From the NCBI GenBank assembly GCA_021789355.1, contig JAJYJR010000032.1, forward strand, positions 1 through 20,765: a stretch of DNA of 20,765 nucleotides. Reading direction: 5' to 3'. Positions 1-7,184 of the stretch are shown here, one piece after another. The translations under genes were made by a program, and so were the position numbers. Positions within the stretch are counted from its first letter, which is position 1; each line of letters opens with the position of its first letter. This stretch comes from Chloroflexota bacterium (GTDB lineage Bacteria > Chloroflexota > Limnocylindria > Limnocylindrales > CSP1-4). Under the pieces are notes generated by a model. The model did not search any database. It worked only from the letters and a program-made list of their open reading frames with translations, and was not told where the DNA came from.

Positions 1-793
1 ACCCGGCGCCGGCGCCCGCCTCGGCCGCCTCAGCCGGCAGCGCGCTGGTCGAGGGCCCCGCGAGCCCGACGCCGCCGCCGCCCAGCAGGCGCGGCCGCTC
101 GAGCGCGGCGGTCGCGGTGAGGGCGGGCGAGAGCCCGGTCTCGGACCAGATCGGGAAGCCGTCCTCGTCGACGTCGATGCCCGGGCGCGGGACGCGGGTG
201 CCGGCGATGCGCGCGATCCGAGCGTCGATGAGCGCCTGCTGGATCTCCTCGGGCGCCCGCACCAGCGTGGCGAACAGGAAGATCGCCAGGCCCGCGGACA
301 GGAACAGGTCGCCCAGCGAGGCCACGTTCTGGACCGGCCACACGGGGATCGGGATCACGTCGGAGAGCGGGCCGAGGCGGCCGAAGAAGCCCGCGGCGGT
401 GCCCGGGTTGAGCAGCAGGTGGAGCGGCGAGTCGAGGTGGGTGGGCAGCCCCGACGCCTGGAGGGCCGGCAGCCAGACCGGCATGTAGCCCGCGTTCCAG
501 GCGATGACGATCGCGTTGGACGCCGTGCCGACGAGGGCCAGCGCGAGGCCCGGGTAGCCGCGGTTGTGCCACAGCGTGAACAGCAGCAGCAGGTACGCGA
601 GGTCCAGCAGCGGCACGCGGAGCGCGTCGGCCACGCCCACGTGGGCGTTGAGCAGGGCCTCCGTGCCCAGGCGCAGGACGACCGCGACGGCCAGCAGCCG
701 GAGGTAGCTGAGGCGGACGTCGGCCAGTCGCTCCAGGCGACCCCCGAGCAGCAGGCCCAGGACCAGGCCGAGTGCGATACCGCCGATCAGCAT
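1..793 (-). CDS. DUF5317 family membrane protein, C-terminal end cut by window edge
   Basis: The frame opens at ATG 793 and stays open to the left edge, so about 264 residues are visible and the stop is outside the window. It begins MLIGGIALGLVLGLLLGG, a first membrane segment, followed by further hydrophobic segments around residues 28-45, 60-75 and 80-97. A conserved-looking NAGYMPV stretch lies near residue 100, with a late membrane segment around 165-180. This layout (N-terminal GG-rich helix, NAGYMPV-like motif) matches my memory of DUF5317, a family without known function. The tail after about residue 235 is Ala/Gly-rich. The gene follows the HD-GYP gene by 46 nt on the same strand, so co-transcription is likely. 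No Shine-Dalgarno precedes the ATG; a CACAAT hexamer at 795-803 region just upstream could instead give a near-leaderless transcript. Family call is from motif recognition only. Confidence 0.75.
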   Translation of the reverse strand, partial: MLIGGIALGLVLGLLLGGRLERLADVRLSYLRLLAVAVVLRLGTEALLNAHVGVADALRVPLLDLAYLLLLFTLWHNRGYPGLALALVGTASNAIVIAWNAGYMPVWLPALQASGLPTHLDSPLHLLLNPGTAAGFFGRLGPLSDVIPIPVWPVQNVASLGDLFLSAGLAIFLFATLVRAPEEIQQALIDARIARIAGTRVPRPGIDVDEDGFPIWSETGLSPALTATAALERPRLLGGGGVGLAGPSTSALPAEAAEAGAGAG

Positions 794-839
794 TGGGCGA
801 TTGTGGGGCCCGGGCGGGGGTGCGCGCTGGCCCGGGCGG

Positions 840-2279
840 TCAGGCCGACTGGGCGCCCGACTGGCTGGCCGAGGCGCCAGGCTGGACCGCGGGCGCGGCC
901 GTCGGGCCCACGGGCGCCGCCCCGACCGCCATCTGCGCCGCGTGCTGCGCGATCAGGGGGATCGGCCGCGGCGGCGTCGCCCGGCCGGGGTCCGGCACCC
1001 CCTCGACCCACTTCGTCCTCACGAACGCGTCCACGACGCGCGGGTCGAACTGGATGCCGGCGAACTTGCGCAGCTCGCCCAGGGCCTGCTCCGAGGTCAG
1101 CGGGATCATGCGGTACGGCCGCTGGGCGGTCATCGCCTCGAAGGCGTCCGCGACGTGGAGGATGCGCGCCAGCAGGGGGATCTCGTCGCCGATCAGCCGG
1201 TCCGGGTAGCCGGAGCCGTTGTACCACTCGTGGTGGTTGCGGATGATCGGCAGCTCCCGCGACAGCCGGGTGACCGGCGCGATGATCTCGGCCCCCAGGA
1301 CCGGGTGCGAGTTCATCGCCATCCGCTCCTCCTTGTTGAGCCGCTCCTGCTTCAGCAGCACCGCATCCGGCACCCCGATCTTCCCCACGTCATGCAGGAG
1401 GCCGCCCCACTCGAGAGCCTCAATGTCGGACTCACCCAATCCCATCTGACGGCCGATGTCGCGCGCGATGGTCATGACACGCTTCGAATGGCGTGAGGTG
1501 TACGGGTCCCGCTTGTCCACGGCCTCGGCCAGGACCTCGATCGTCTGGGTGAACATGTCGCGCATCTCAACCAGCTGCGAGTACACGCGACGTGTCGTGT
1601 ATAGAGGCAGGGCAAAGACCAGCGTGGCCCACCATCCGCCCTGCCCCTCGGTGGAGTAGAGCCGGCCCATCAACCATCCGAGAGGCGCCAAAGCCAAATG
1701 GCTTGATGCGAACGTCCTCGTGTCGGCGTAGATCAGGTTGCGGACGGACATGCCCGTCCGAAGGGCCAGCAGGACTGAGACCACCAGGATGTTCACTGTG
1801 AACATCACCGTCGCGCCGATCATCACGGCCGCAAACGACAACAGGTGAGTCTCGGACGAGCGGCCGAGAACGTCCATCACAATGCCGCCGAGCACAACAG
1901 GCGGGACTATGCCGGCGTGGTTCGCGAGCGACCCATACCAGGGGATCCGCCCTCGAAGCTCACGGCCGTCGAACGTGCCCAGCAGGGCCACCCAGGCTCC
2001 TGCTACCGGGCCGCCAAGGAACATCGAGGCGTAAATCGGCGCCGACGAGACGAAGACGATCATCCCCCGAGGCATCTTCACGGGGAAGCTTGACGCCGCC
2101 AGCGTGATTAGGACCCAGTACGCGAGGCCCGCGAGGACCTCCGGCTGCGTCGGATCCTTGCTGTCCGTGAAGCGGATCGCGATCGCCCCATCGATGGGAA
2201 TCACAAGACTCGTGGAGATCAGCAACAGGCTGCTGAGCACCACGAGTCCTGCGATGTAGAGCTTCAGGGCCCGGGGCAT
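840..2279 (-). CDS. Membrane-anchored HD-GYP domain protein (putative cyclic-di-GMP phosphodiesterase)
   Basis: 479 residues. Residues 1-230 hold about seven hydrophobic segments (near 8-27, 50-64, 71-103, 122-136, 146-174, 194-206, 216-229), an integral-membrane sensor-like region. Residues 240-425 are an HD-GYP domain: RHSKRV (H264), HDVGK (H296, D297, K300), H325, the HHE cluster (349-351), GSGYPD (GYP at 357-359) and HVADAFEAMT (H375, D378). All metal ligands I expect and the GYP signature are present, so phosphodiesterase activity on cyclic-di-GMP is plausible; the family is known to give pGpG or GMP. The last 50 residues are a low-complexity Ala/Pro/Gln tail. GAGG lies only 4 nt from the ATG, a tight ribosome site. 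Third codon positions change sharply at about residue 296: many A/T-ending codons before it, almost none after. It lies downstream of two micro-ORFs and a strong promoter, so a ligand carried by those peptides is conceivable but untested. Confidence 0.9.
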   Translation of the reverse strand: MPRALKLYIAGLVVLSSLLLISTSLVIPIDGAIAIRFTDSKDPTQPEVLAGLAYWVLITLAASSFPVKMPRGMIVFVSSAPIYASMFLGGPVAGAWVALLGTFDGRELRGRIPWYGSLANHAGIVPPVVLGGIVMDVLGRSSETHLLSFAAVMIGATVMFTVNILVVSVLLALRTGMSVRNLIYADTRTFASSHLALAPLGWLMGRLYSTEGQGGWWATLVFALPLYTTRRVYSQLVEMRDMFTQTIEVLAEAVDKRDPYTSRHSKRVMTIARDIGRQMGLGESDIEALEWGGLLHDVGKIGVPDAVLLKQERLNKEERMAMNSHPVLGAEIIAPVTRLSRELPIIRNHHEWYNGSGYPDRLIGDEIPLLARILHVADAFEAMTAQRPYRMIPLTSEQALGELRKFAGIQFDPRVVDAFVRTKWVEGVPDPGRATPPRPIPLIAQHAAQMAVGAAPVGPTAAPAVQPGASASQSGAQSA

Positions 2280-2349
2280 GTCACCTCGTCATGCGGCAAG
2301 GCGAGCGTACCACCGTGATTTCCGACCTCTATAGGTCGATGGTCAGACC

Positions 2350-2439
2350 TCAGAAGCCCCGAAGGGAAGCACCGCCCGCGAGGGCCAAAGCGGCCACGCT
2401 ACCGAGGGCGGCCAGGATCTGGATGACTCGGGATCGCAT
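2350..2439 (-). CDS. Putative 29-residue hydrophobic peptide upstream of the HD-GYP gene
   Basis: ATG at 2439 is preceded by AGGAG with an 8-nt gap, a near-ideal ribosome site, and the frame closes at TGA 2350-2352. The product starts MRSRVIQILAALGS, is strongly hydrophobic in the middle (Ala/Leu/Val-rich) and ends AGGASLRGF. That is a positively charged start followed by one membrane-length helix, as in a very short secreted, membrane-inserted or toxin-like peptide. It lies 70 nt upstream of the HD-GYP start on the same strand and 24 nt after a 10-codon micro-ORF. I do not recognise a family. A coding role is supported by the ribosome site, the amphipathic layout and the position behind a good promoter; such a short frame could still be chance. 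Confidence 0.55.
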   Translation of the reverse strand: MRSRVIQILAALGSVAALALAGGASLRGF

Positions 2440-2463
2440 CGGTCGATCTCCTGCGAACCTCGT

Positions 2464-2496
2464 TTACCAGCCCTTGACGATCGCTTCCAGCGCCAC
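2464..2496 (-). CDS. Putative 10-codon micro-ORF (leader or signal peptide)
   Basis: GTG at 2496 follows a perfect AGGAGG with a 7-nt gap. The frame reads MALEAIVKGW and ends at TAA 2464-2466. The strength and spacing of the ribosome site are the main evidence; the frame is too short for statistical support. It is the first possible coding unit after the promoter at 2682-2711 and could be a leader peptide that affects translation of the 29-residue peptide, or a product in its own right. An alternative is that the AGGAGG is incidental. Confidence 0.35.
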   Translation of the reverse strand: MALEAIVKGW

Positions 2497-2675
2497 GCTC
2501 GTACCTCCTCGCGGCTCCCGTGTCCCGATGTGCCCGAGAACACGAGAACCGACCTGACTCGAAAGTCGGTCGGTTGCACTACTCGCTCCACCTCCACCCT
2601 AAGTGCCCAATTCAGGTGGCGGCATCAGCGCGTCCGAGCGTTTCCTTGACTGCCCAGTACCGAAGTACTAGTGCG
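2497..2675 (-). promoter_or_regulatory. Structured 5' leader of the micro-ORF/HD-GYP transcript
   Basis: About 180 nt separate the predicted start of transcription from the first micro-ORF. Two strong hairpins are visible. At 2656-2669 AGTAC and GTACT pair around a 4-nt loop reading UUCG in the transcript. At 2547-2575 eight outer and four inner pairs close a second UUCG loop, interrupted only by one unpaired base (2555). A CCACC/GGTGG pairing is possible at about 2588-2621. I could not match this to a known riboswitch class; in particular I do not see the conserved blocks of the cyclic-di-GMP-I riboswitch. It may be an RNA control element or merely a stable leader. Confidence 0.45.
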
Positions 2676-2681
2676 GGCCGG

Positions 2682-2711
2682 ACTATAGGGGCGCCGGTCC
2701 GCACCGGTCAA
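2682..2711 (-). promoter_or_regulatory. Sigma70-type promoter for the micro-ORF/HD-GYP unit
   Basis: On the minus strand TTGACC (2706-2711) and TATAGT (2682-2687) are 18 bp apart, so transcription should start near 2675. The -10 is identical to that of the lexA promoter in this window. The spacer and -35 carry two GACCGG copies starting 10 bp apart (from 2709 and 2699 on the minus strand), with a third about 43 bp further upstream (2747-2752). Such helically phased direct repeats are what AfsR/SARP-type activators bind, and the gene just upstream encodes such a protein. Binding is inferred. Confidence 0.6.
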
Positions 2712-2754
2712 TACGCAACCCTACCTATGTGCACCGTGCGACCGGCCCGGTCCA

Positions 2755-5700
2755 CTACATGTCCTCCATGTCTGGCGGCTCGATTCCCAACTGCTGTCGC
2801 ATTGCACTTGCGTAGTGGGCGTATTGCTCGCGTGCCGCCGAGGTTGCGGCAATCGAGCGATACAGACCAATCACCTGGGCTTCGATGGTGTCGGCATCGG
2901 GGTCTACGAGCAGGACCTGCTGGCCCACCCAGAGACGCCATCGCACATCTTCAGATCCGCTTATCCCGGCGACAGCGGGCTCGACAGCGCCGAGATAGAG
3001 GGCGTGTAGACGATCTCTGAAGGAACTCGCCCACTCCTCGTATGCGAAGTCCGCCGCGAAACGGCCGCGGTAGGCGCTGACCAGTTCGTTGAGCCTCTCC
3101 GCCGTCCAGTCGCGTGCCGACAGCAGTCGCAAGCACTGCCAGCTTCGGCTGTCGACCAACTCCTGGTCCAGCCACACCATGTCCGAATCGAAGTGCAGGT
3201 ACTCGGGAGAGACTCCGGCTCTGTATCCGGGCTGGATCACCCTCCTGAGCACGTAGATCGTCTGATGGACCGAATTCAGGGCCGCATCCGGGTCGAGGTC
3301 GGTCCACAGGGCTTCGATCAGTTGGTCCGGTGTGGCAGCGCCGCTAGGCTGACTCAGCAGGAAGAGCAGCAGTGCGAGGGCCTTGCGTCGGATTGCCCGA
3401 CCGTCGATGGTTCGGCTGCCGATGCGCAGGCTGGCAAGGCCAAGATCCTCCACCCACAGGCGCGGAGCGAGCCGTCGTGAGAGAGCGTCGCCCCAATGTT
3501 CGCCAGCCCGCCTCCAGTGTCGCGCGGACTCGCGAAGCAAGGCCACGTCTTCGGAAGTTCCGATCTCCTCGAGTAGGGACGCCGCGCGGACGGCCGATGC
3601 CTGATCGCCCTCAGCGAGCGCCACGCGCAGGAGCCCTCGCCAGCGATCAGGATTGGACCGCGTCGCTTCAGCGACCACCGCCAACGCCTCAGAGGTCAGG
3701 CCGCCGATGAGCTGCAAGACCTCCCGCCCGAATACCCCAAGCAAGGGATAGTCCCGCGGACGCGTTCCGGCGACAACTCGGGATGCAGACTGCGGTCCTT
3801 GGCTCAGGGCGGCGTACACGTTCACCAGACGTCGCTCGACAGGAGAGGCCTGCGCGGTTGCGACAGCCTGTGCCTGCCTCATCGACGCTTGAGCCGCCTC
3901 GGTCTTCCCGAGTCGATCGTACGCAAGCGTGCGCGCCAGATGCCAGCGAAAGGCGGACCCTGGCTCGAGCGAGTCGGTCGGTTCCCGATCCAGGGTTCTC
4001 AGCAGCAGTTCCGCCTCCGCATGGTCGGTAGCCTCCCAGAGCTCCACCACGTGCCAGTGAAGTCTCCAGTTGAGCGGTAGCCGCTCGAGTTGGACCTGTC
4101 GCAGCAGGTCGAGCGCGCGCTTGGGTGGGCCGAACCAAGCCGATAGCCACGCCGCCTCCAGCACGGCTTCTGCGTGCCCCTCGGGGTGCTCAACGCTCAG
4201 CGCGGCTGATGCCAATGACTCCGCCTCCCGCCAATTCCCCAGCAGAGCCTCGGCATGTGCCCGAGCCAGTGTCACCGACACCTGCTCATATCCGCGGGAC
4301 GATCGCCCAAAGAGCTCCTCCGCCCTCGCGCACAGGCGCAGGGCGTCTGCGACCCGGTCGAGCCAGAGGTAGACGAGAGCCAAGTTCAGCGCAGAGATGG
4401 CTTCATAGTGCTCGTGGCGATTCCGCTGATGTGACACGAGCAGCTGCTCTAGCCGAAGACCCAGCGCCGGCAAGTTCCCTGTTCCCCCGACGGAGACGAG
4501 ATCAACCTGGGTCTCGGCGAGCCTTCGGTTCGCTGTACCTGACGCCTCGAGTGCTGCCCGTCGCGAGAACTCAGAGGCCGTCTCGTATTCATGAACACCG
4601 ATCGCAATGGACGCAGCATTCCGAAGGGCTGAGTCGAGCTGGCCCCCGCGGGAAGCTTCGGCGATCTGGACTGCATCCTGGGCCGCGGCCAATGCCTTCT
4701 CGCTCGCACCCATCTGCAGTAGCGAACGAGATCGCAGCACCTCGGCAACGGCCCCGCCGTCTGCCGCATCAGCGAGGAGGTCAAGCGCGGAGCGGTAGTC
4801 GCCGGATCCGAGCACGTCTTCCAGTGAATCCGCTACCAGCCTAACGACTTCCTCGTTCTGGCCTGCGAGCACGTAGTGCTCAGCAGCCACTCTCCAGTTC
4901 TCGCCGTCGAAATGCCGAGCGACCGCAAGGTGGAGGTCGCGAACGTACCGGCGTCCTCGTGTTTGCTCAAGCTGCGCGTTCAGGAACTCGCGGATGAGCG
5001 GCGGGAATCGCCACCGATCCGCACCCTCGACACGGTGAAGCATGCCGAGCCGCTCAGCAGTCCGAAGCTGCTTTCCGATCCCCTCGGGGCGTCCGGCTAC
5101 GACACTCGCGGCCTCGACAGTGAGGTCTTCGAGGATCGAGAGGTGCGTGAGCAGGTCGGCAAGATCGGGAGGGGCCTCGTCGAGGACTTCCTCGGCGAGG
5201 AAGTCGTAGAGGTCGCCCTGGGTCGCGCTCAGCTGGGCGACCAGGGCGCGCGGATCGGGGTCGGGGCGCTCCTCGAGGCGCGTGCGGACGAGGCTCAGAA
5301 GCGCGGCCCAGCCCTCGGTGCGGGCGACCAGCTCCACGGCCACGTCGTGCTCGAGCGGGATGCGGTACGCCTCGGCGAACAGCGCCTCGGTCTCCGGGAC
5401 GTCGAACCGGAGCTGGTCGTCCTCGAGCCGCTGGACGGCGTTCCGGCCGCGGAACCGAACGGGCGGCAGCGCGGGCTCGTTCCGCGCCGCCATGACCAGC
5501 GAGAAGCCCGGGCCGGTCGCCCCGAGCAGCTCGGCGACCACCGGGTCGGTCTCCTCGCTGCGCTCGATCGCGTGGTAGTCGTCCAGGATCAGGGAGTAGC
5601 CGTGCGGCAGGCTCGCGCCGAAGGCGGCCATCTCGTGCGCCAGCGAGGCGGTCAGCTCGGCCTGGGTGGGCCCGCCCGGCCCCAGGTGGCAGAGCAGCCC

Positions 5701-6288
5701 GTACGTCTCCGGCGCGAAGTCCGCGTCCACCTCCCGGCCGCCGGCCACGAGGTGGCGGATGAAGGTCAGCCAGTCCCGGTCGTCGTGCTCGAGCCGGTAC
5801 CAGGAGGTCCTGCGGCGGGTCTGCGCCGACCAGTCCGCGAGCAGCGTGCTCTTGCCGAAGCCGGCGTCGCCGATGACGATCGCGAGCCGTCCGCGGGCCG
5901 CACGCTCCAGCCAGCCGTTGAGGCGGGGCCGCGACAGCGTGTCCGACCGCAGCGGGGGGCTCTGGATCTTGGCGGCGCGGACTGGGAGGGGGTTCACGGG
6001 GCGGAACCCGAGGGGGCCGAACCGCAGCGACGGCAAGGCGAGGCCCGGACCAACCGCCACCAGTTCATGCCCTGCGTGCCCATGCGCCAGCGACGGGGCG
6101 GACCAGGGGTGGGTGGACGCGGCCGCAGCTCCGTCGGTGGACGTTGACGATACGGATTGCGGGACCGCAGCGTCAACCGGCGGCAGGGCCGCAGCGTCAA
6201 CCGGCGGCGGGGCCGTCCGGGTCTCTCCGGGCTGGGGCCGGCTCTGTTTCCGCGTCGAGTCGCCGATCGTGGTGGGCATGGCCGGCAT
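2755..6288 (-). CDS. STAND-type transcriptional regulator, MalT/AfsR-like, with C-terminal winged helix and BTAD domain
   Basis: 1177 residues. Residues 1-110 are Pro/Ala-rich and probably disordered. Residues 115-335 form an NTPase: Walker A GDAGFGKST (140-148), Walker B LILDD (233-237) and a following AARNEP, as in MalT-type STAND proteins. Residues about 340-930 are helical repeats resembling TPRs, presumably the signal-sensing arm. The last 215 residues hold an OmpR/SARP-type winged helix (RRKALALLLFLL from about 967, then LNSVHQTIYVLRR) and a BTAD domain (about 1050-1170). STAND regulators of this kind activate transcription when ligand and ATP drive oligomerisation; the ligand here is unknown. 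Here the DNA-binding part is C-terminal, whereas in AfsR it is N-terminal. No clear Shine-Dalgarno precedes ATG 6288, and ATG 6279 is an alternative start. GC at third positions drops after about codon 365 (near 5190). It likely controls the promoter immediately downstream, a setting reminiscent of afsR-afsS. Confidence 0.88.
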   Translation of the reverse strand: MPAMPTTIGDSTRKQSRPQPGETRTAPPPVDAAALPPVDAAVPQSVSSTSTDGAAAASTHPWSAPSLAHGHAGHELVAVGPGLALPSLRFGPLGFRPVNPLPVRAAKIQSPPLRSDTLSRPRLNGWLERAARGRLAIVIGDAGFGKSTLLADWSAQTRRRTSWYRLEHDDRDWLTFIRHLVAGGREVDADFAPETYGLLCHLGPGGPTQAELTASLAHEMAAFGASLPHGYSLILDDYHAIERSEETDPVVAELLGATGPGFSLVMAARNEPALPPVRFRGRNAVQRLEDDQLRFDVPETEALFAEAYRIPLEHDVAVELVARTEGWAALLSLVRTRLEERPDPDPRALVAQLSATQGDLYDFLAEEVLDEAPPDLADLLTHLSILEDLTVEAASVVAGRPEGIGKQLRTAERLGMLHRVEGADRWRFPPLIREFLNAQLEQTRGRRYVRDLHLAVARHFDGENWRVAAEHYVLAGQNEEVVRLVADSLEDVLGSGDYRSALDLLADAADGGAVAEVLRSRSLLQMGASEKALAAAQDAVQIAEASRGGQLDSALRNAASIAIGVHEYETASEFSRRAALEASGTANRRLAETQVDLVSVGGTGNLPALGLRLEQLLVSHQRNRHEHYEAISALNLALVYLWLDRVADALRLCARAEELFGRSSRGYEQVSVTLARAHAEALLGNWREAESLASAALSVEHPEGHAEAVLEAAWLSAWFGPPKRALDLLRQVQLERLPLNWRLHWHVVELWEATDHAEAELLLRTLDREPTDSLEPGSAFRWHLARTLAYDRLGKTEAAQASMRQAQAVATAQASPVERRLVNVYAALSQGPQSASRVVAGTRPRDYPLLGVFGREVLQLIGGLTSEALAVVAEATRSNPDRWRGLLRVALAEGDQASAVRAASLLEEIGTSEDVALLRESARHWRRAGEHWGDALSRRLAPRLWVEDLGLASLRIGSRTIDGRAIRRKALALLLFLLSQPSGAATPDQLIEALWTDLDPDAALNSVHQTIYVLRRVIQPGYRAGVSPEYLHFDSDMVWLDQELVDSRSWQCLRLLSARDWTAERLNELVSAYRGRFAADFAYEEWASSFRDRLHALYLGAVEPAVAGISGSEDVRWRLWVGQQVLLVDPDADTIEAQVIGLYRSIAATSAAREQYAHYASAMRQQLGIEPPDMEDM
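6165..6212 (-). repeat. Tandem 24-bp direct repeat inside the regulator's N-terminal region
   Basis: Two adjoining copies (6165-6188 and 6189-6212) differ at one base. Being 24 nt long, they keep the frame and encode two PPVDAA-containing octapeptides in the disordered N-terminal region. This is likely a slippage duplication in a linker with little functional constraint. Confidence 0.85.
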
Positions 6289-6320
6289 GGTGCCGACCGC
6301 GGCTCAACGGGGGCTTATCT

Positions 6321-6354
6321 GGCGAGCGGCTCGCCGGGCGCCTCGCCGGCGCCC
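6321..6354 (-). terminator. Tandem GC-rich hairpins between the dodecin-family and regulator genes
   Basis: Two perfect hairpins lie side by side after the dodecin-family gene: GGGCGCC/GGCGCCC with a 5-nt loop (6336-6354) and GGCGAG/CTCGCC with a 3-nt loop (6321-6335). There is no T-run after them, so they may act as a weak terminator, an attenuator or an mRNA stabiliser in front of the regulator gene. Confidence 0.4.
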
Positions 6355-6376
6355 CGGGTCCCTTCGGGTGCCGCCC

Positions 6377-6580
6377 TCAGCCCTCGTACTCGAAGCCCAG
6401 CTTGAGCTCGACCTGGTACTCGACGATCTCGCCGTCCTCCACGCGCGCGGTGGACTTCACGACCTCGATCGTCCGGATGTTGCGCACCGTCTTGGACGCG
6501 GTGGCCACGGCCTGGCGCGCCGCGTCGCTCCAGGAACGCGCGCTGGTCCCGACCATCTCGCGGATGATGATGACGCCCAC
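6377..6580 (-). CDS. Dodecin-family protein lacking the flavin-stacking tryptophan
   Basis: 67 residues, the usual dodecin size. GTG 6580 is chosen because a strong AGGAGG lies 6 nt upstream and the product starts at the expected first strand (MGVIIIREMVGTS). Family landmarks follow in order: VGTSARSWSDAA (residues 10-21), the helix ending TVRNI (31-35), then strands with VEDGEIVEYQV (47-57) and LGFEYE (61-66). Dodecins form hollow 12-mers that store flavins or other ligands. The Trp that sandwiches flavin in the archaeal and mycobacterial proteins would sit at residue 37 (RNIxxW-like), but Thr is found (NIRTIEV). The ligand may therefore differ or flavin binding may be lost. It follows the zinc-ribbon gene by 59 nt on the same strand, suggesting co-transcription. 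Confidence 0.9.
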   Translation of the reverse strand: MGVIIIREMVGTSARSWSDAARQAVATASKTVRNIRTIEVVKSTARVEDGEIVEYQVELKLGFEYEG

Positions 6581-6639
6581 GAAGCTCCTCCTCTCAGGAC
6601 CGCCAGCATAGGCGGCCGAGGGGGAGTGCGCTCCGGGGG

Positions 6640-6948
6640 TCAGGCCTCCGCGTGCGCCGCCGCCTCCGCGCGCACGCGGTCGAAGCAGGAGCTGCAGTAG
6701 ACAGGGCGGTCGTTGCGCGGCAGGAACGGCACCATCGCCTGGCCGCCGCACCCGTTGCACACGGCGGCGTGGTACTCACGCCCGCCCGCCGGCGCCGAGC
6801 TGCGAGCACGCTTGGCGGCGGCGCGGCAGCTCGGACAGCGCTGCGGGTCGTTGGTGAGGCCCCTGCTCGCGAAGAAGGCCTGCTCGCCCGACGAGAACAC
6901 GAAGGTCTCACGACAGTCGCGACACGTCAGCGACCGATCCTGGAACAC
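6640..6948 (-). CDS. Double zinc-ribbon protein
   Basis: 102 residues from GTG 6948, with AGGAGG 8 nt upstream. Two four-cysteine sets are seen. The first is C9/C12 with C38/C41, in the context DRSLTCRDC...FASRGLTNDPQRCPSC, which matches the common bacterial 'probable zinc-ribbon' family. The second is C64/C67 with C85/C88, around VPFLPRNDRPVYCSSCF, a CxxC-type ribbon usually found with the first. Each set can bind one zinc ion. The role is unknown; proteins of this type are small, cytosolic and often proposed to bind nucleic acid or partner proteins. It is the first gene of a likely two-gene unit with the dodecin-family gene. A TTGACA (minus strand, 7076-7081) lies upstream but no convincing -10 accompanies it. 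Confidence 0.85.
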   Translation of the reverse strand: MFQDRSLTCRDCRETFVFSSGEQAFFASRGLTNDPQRCPSCRAAAKRARSSAPAGGREYHAAVCNGCGGQAMVPFLPRNDRPVYCSSCFDRVRAEAAAHAEA

Positions 6949-7184
6949 CGTCGCTCCCTCCTGGTCAGCCGTGAGTCCGGGCCGGCGGCGAGGTGAGCGC
7001 TTGGGGCTTCTTCGGCGATCGGCGCGACGGCGCGCGGGCTGGCATCTCCCGTTTGAGGCGGAAGATACGCGGGGCTGTCAAGCGCCGCGGGGGCGGCCGT
7101 CGCTGCCCGGTGGATCCGCCAGTGCCGACTGCCCAGCGAGGCCGTCGGCCCCGACTGCTCCGGGCGCTGCGGCGCGGGCGCCGC
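6949..7184. other. Intergenic region between dnaB and the zinc-ribbon gene
   Basis: It holds the GC hairpin just after dnaB and a lone TTGACA-like -35 on the minus strand (7076-7081). I see no further gene or repeat in it. Confidence 0.5.
7169..7184 (-). terminator. GC hairpin immediately after dnaB
   Basis: GCGGCG and CGCCGC pair around a 4-nt loop directly after the dnaB stop codon. No T-run follows, so it is only a candidate terminator or 3'-end stabiliser. Confidence 0.35.

Noticed and set aside
2343..2597. 84-residue minus-strand frame overlapping the micro-ORFs
   Set aside because: No ribosome site, low-quality composition, and it would run through the leader hairpin at 2547-2575.
2497..2675. 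Cyclic-di-GMP-I riboswitch
   Set aside because: The conserved blocks of that class are not found, although a GAAAC and a GGACGC resemble parts of it by chance.
6165..6212. CRISPR-like array
   Set aside because: Only two adjoining in-frame copies with no spacer, inside a coding region.
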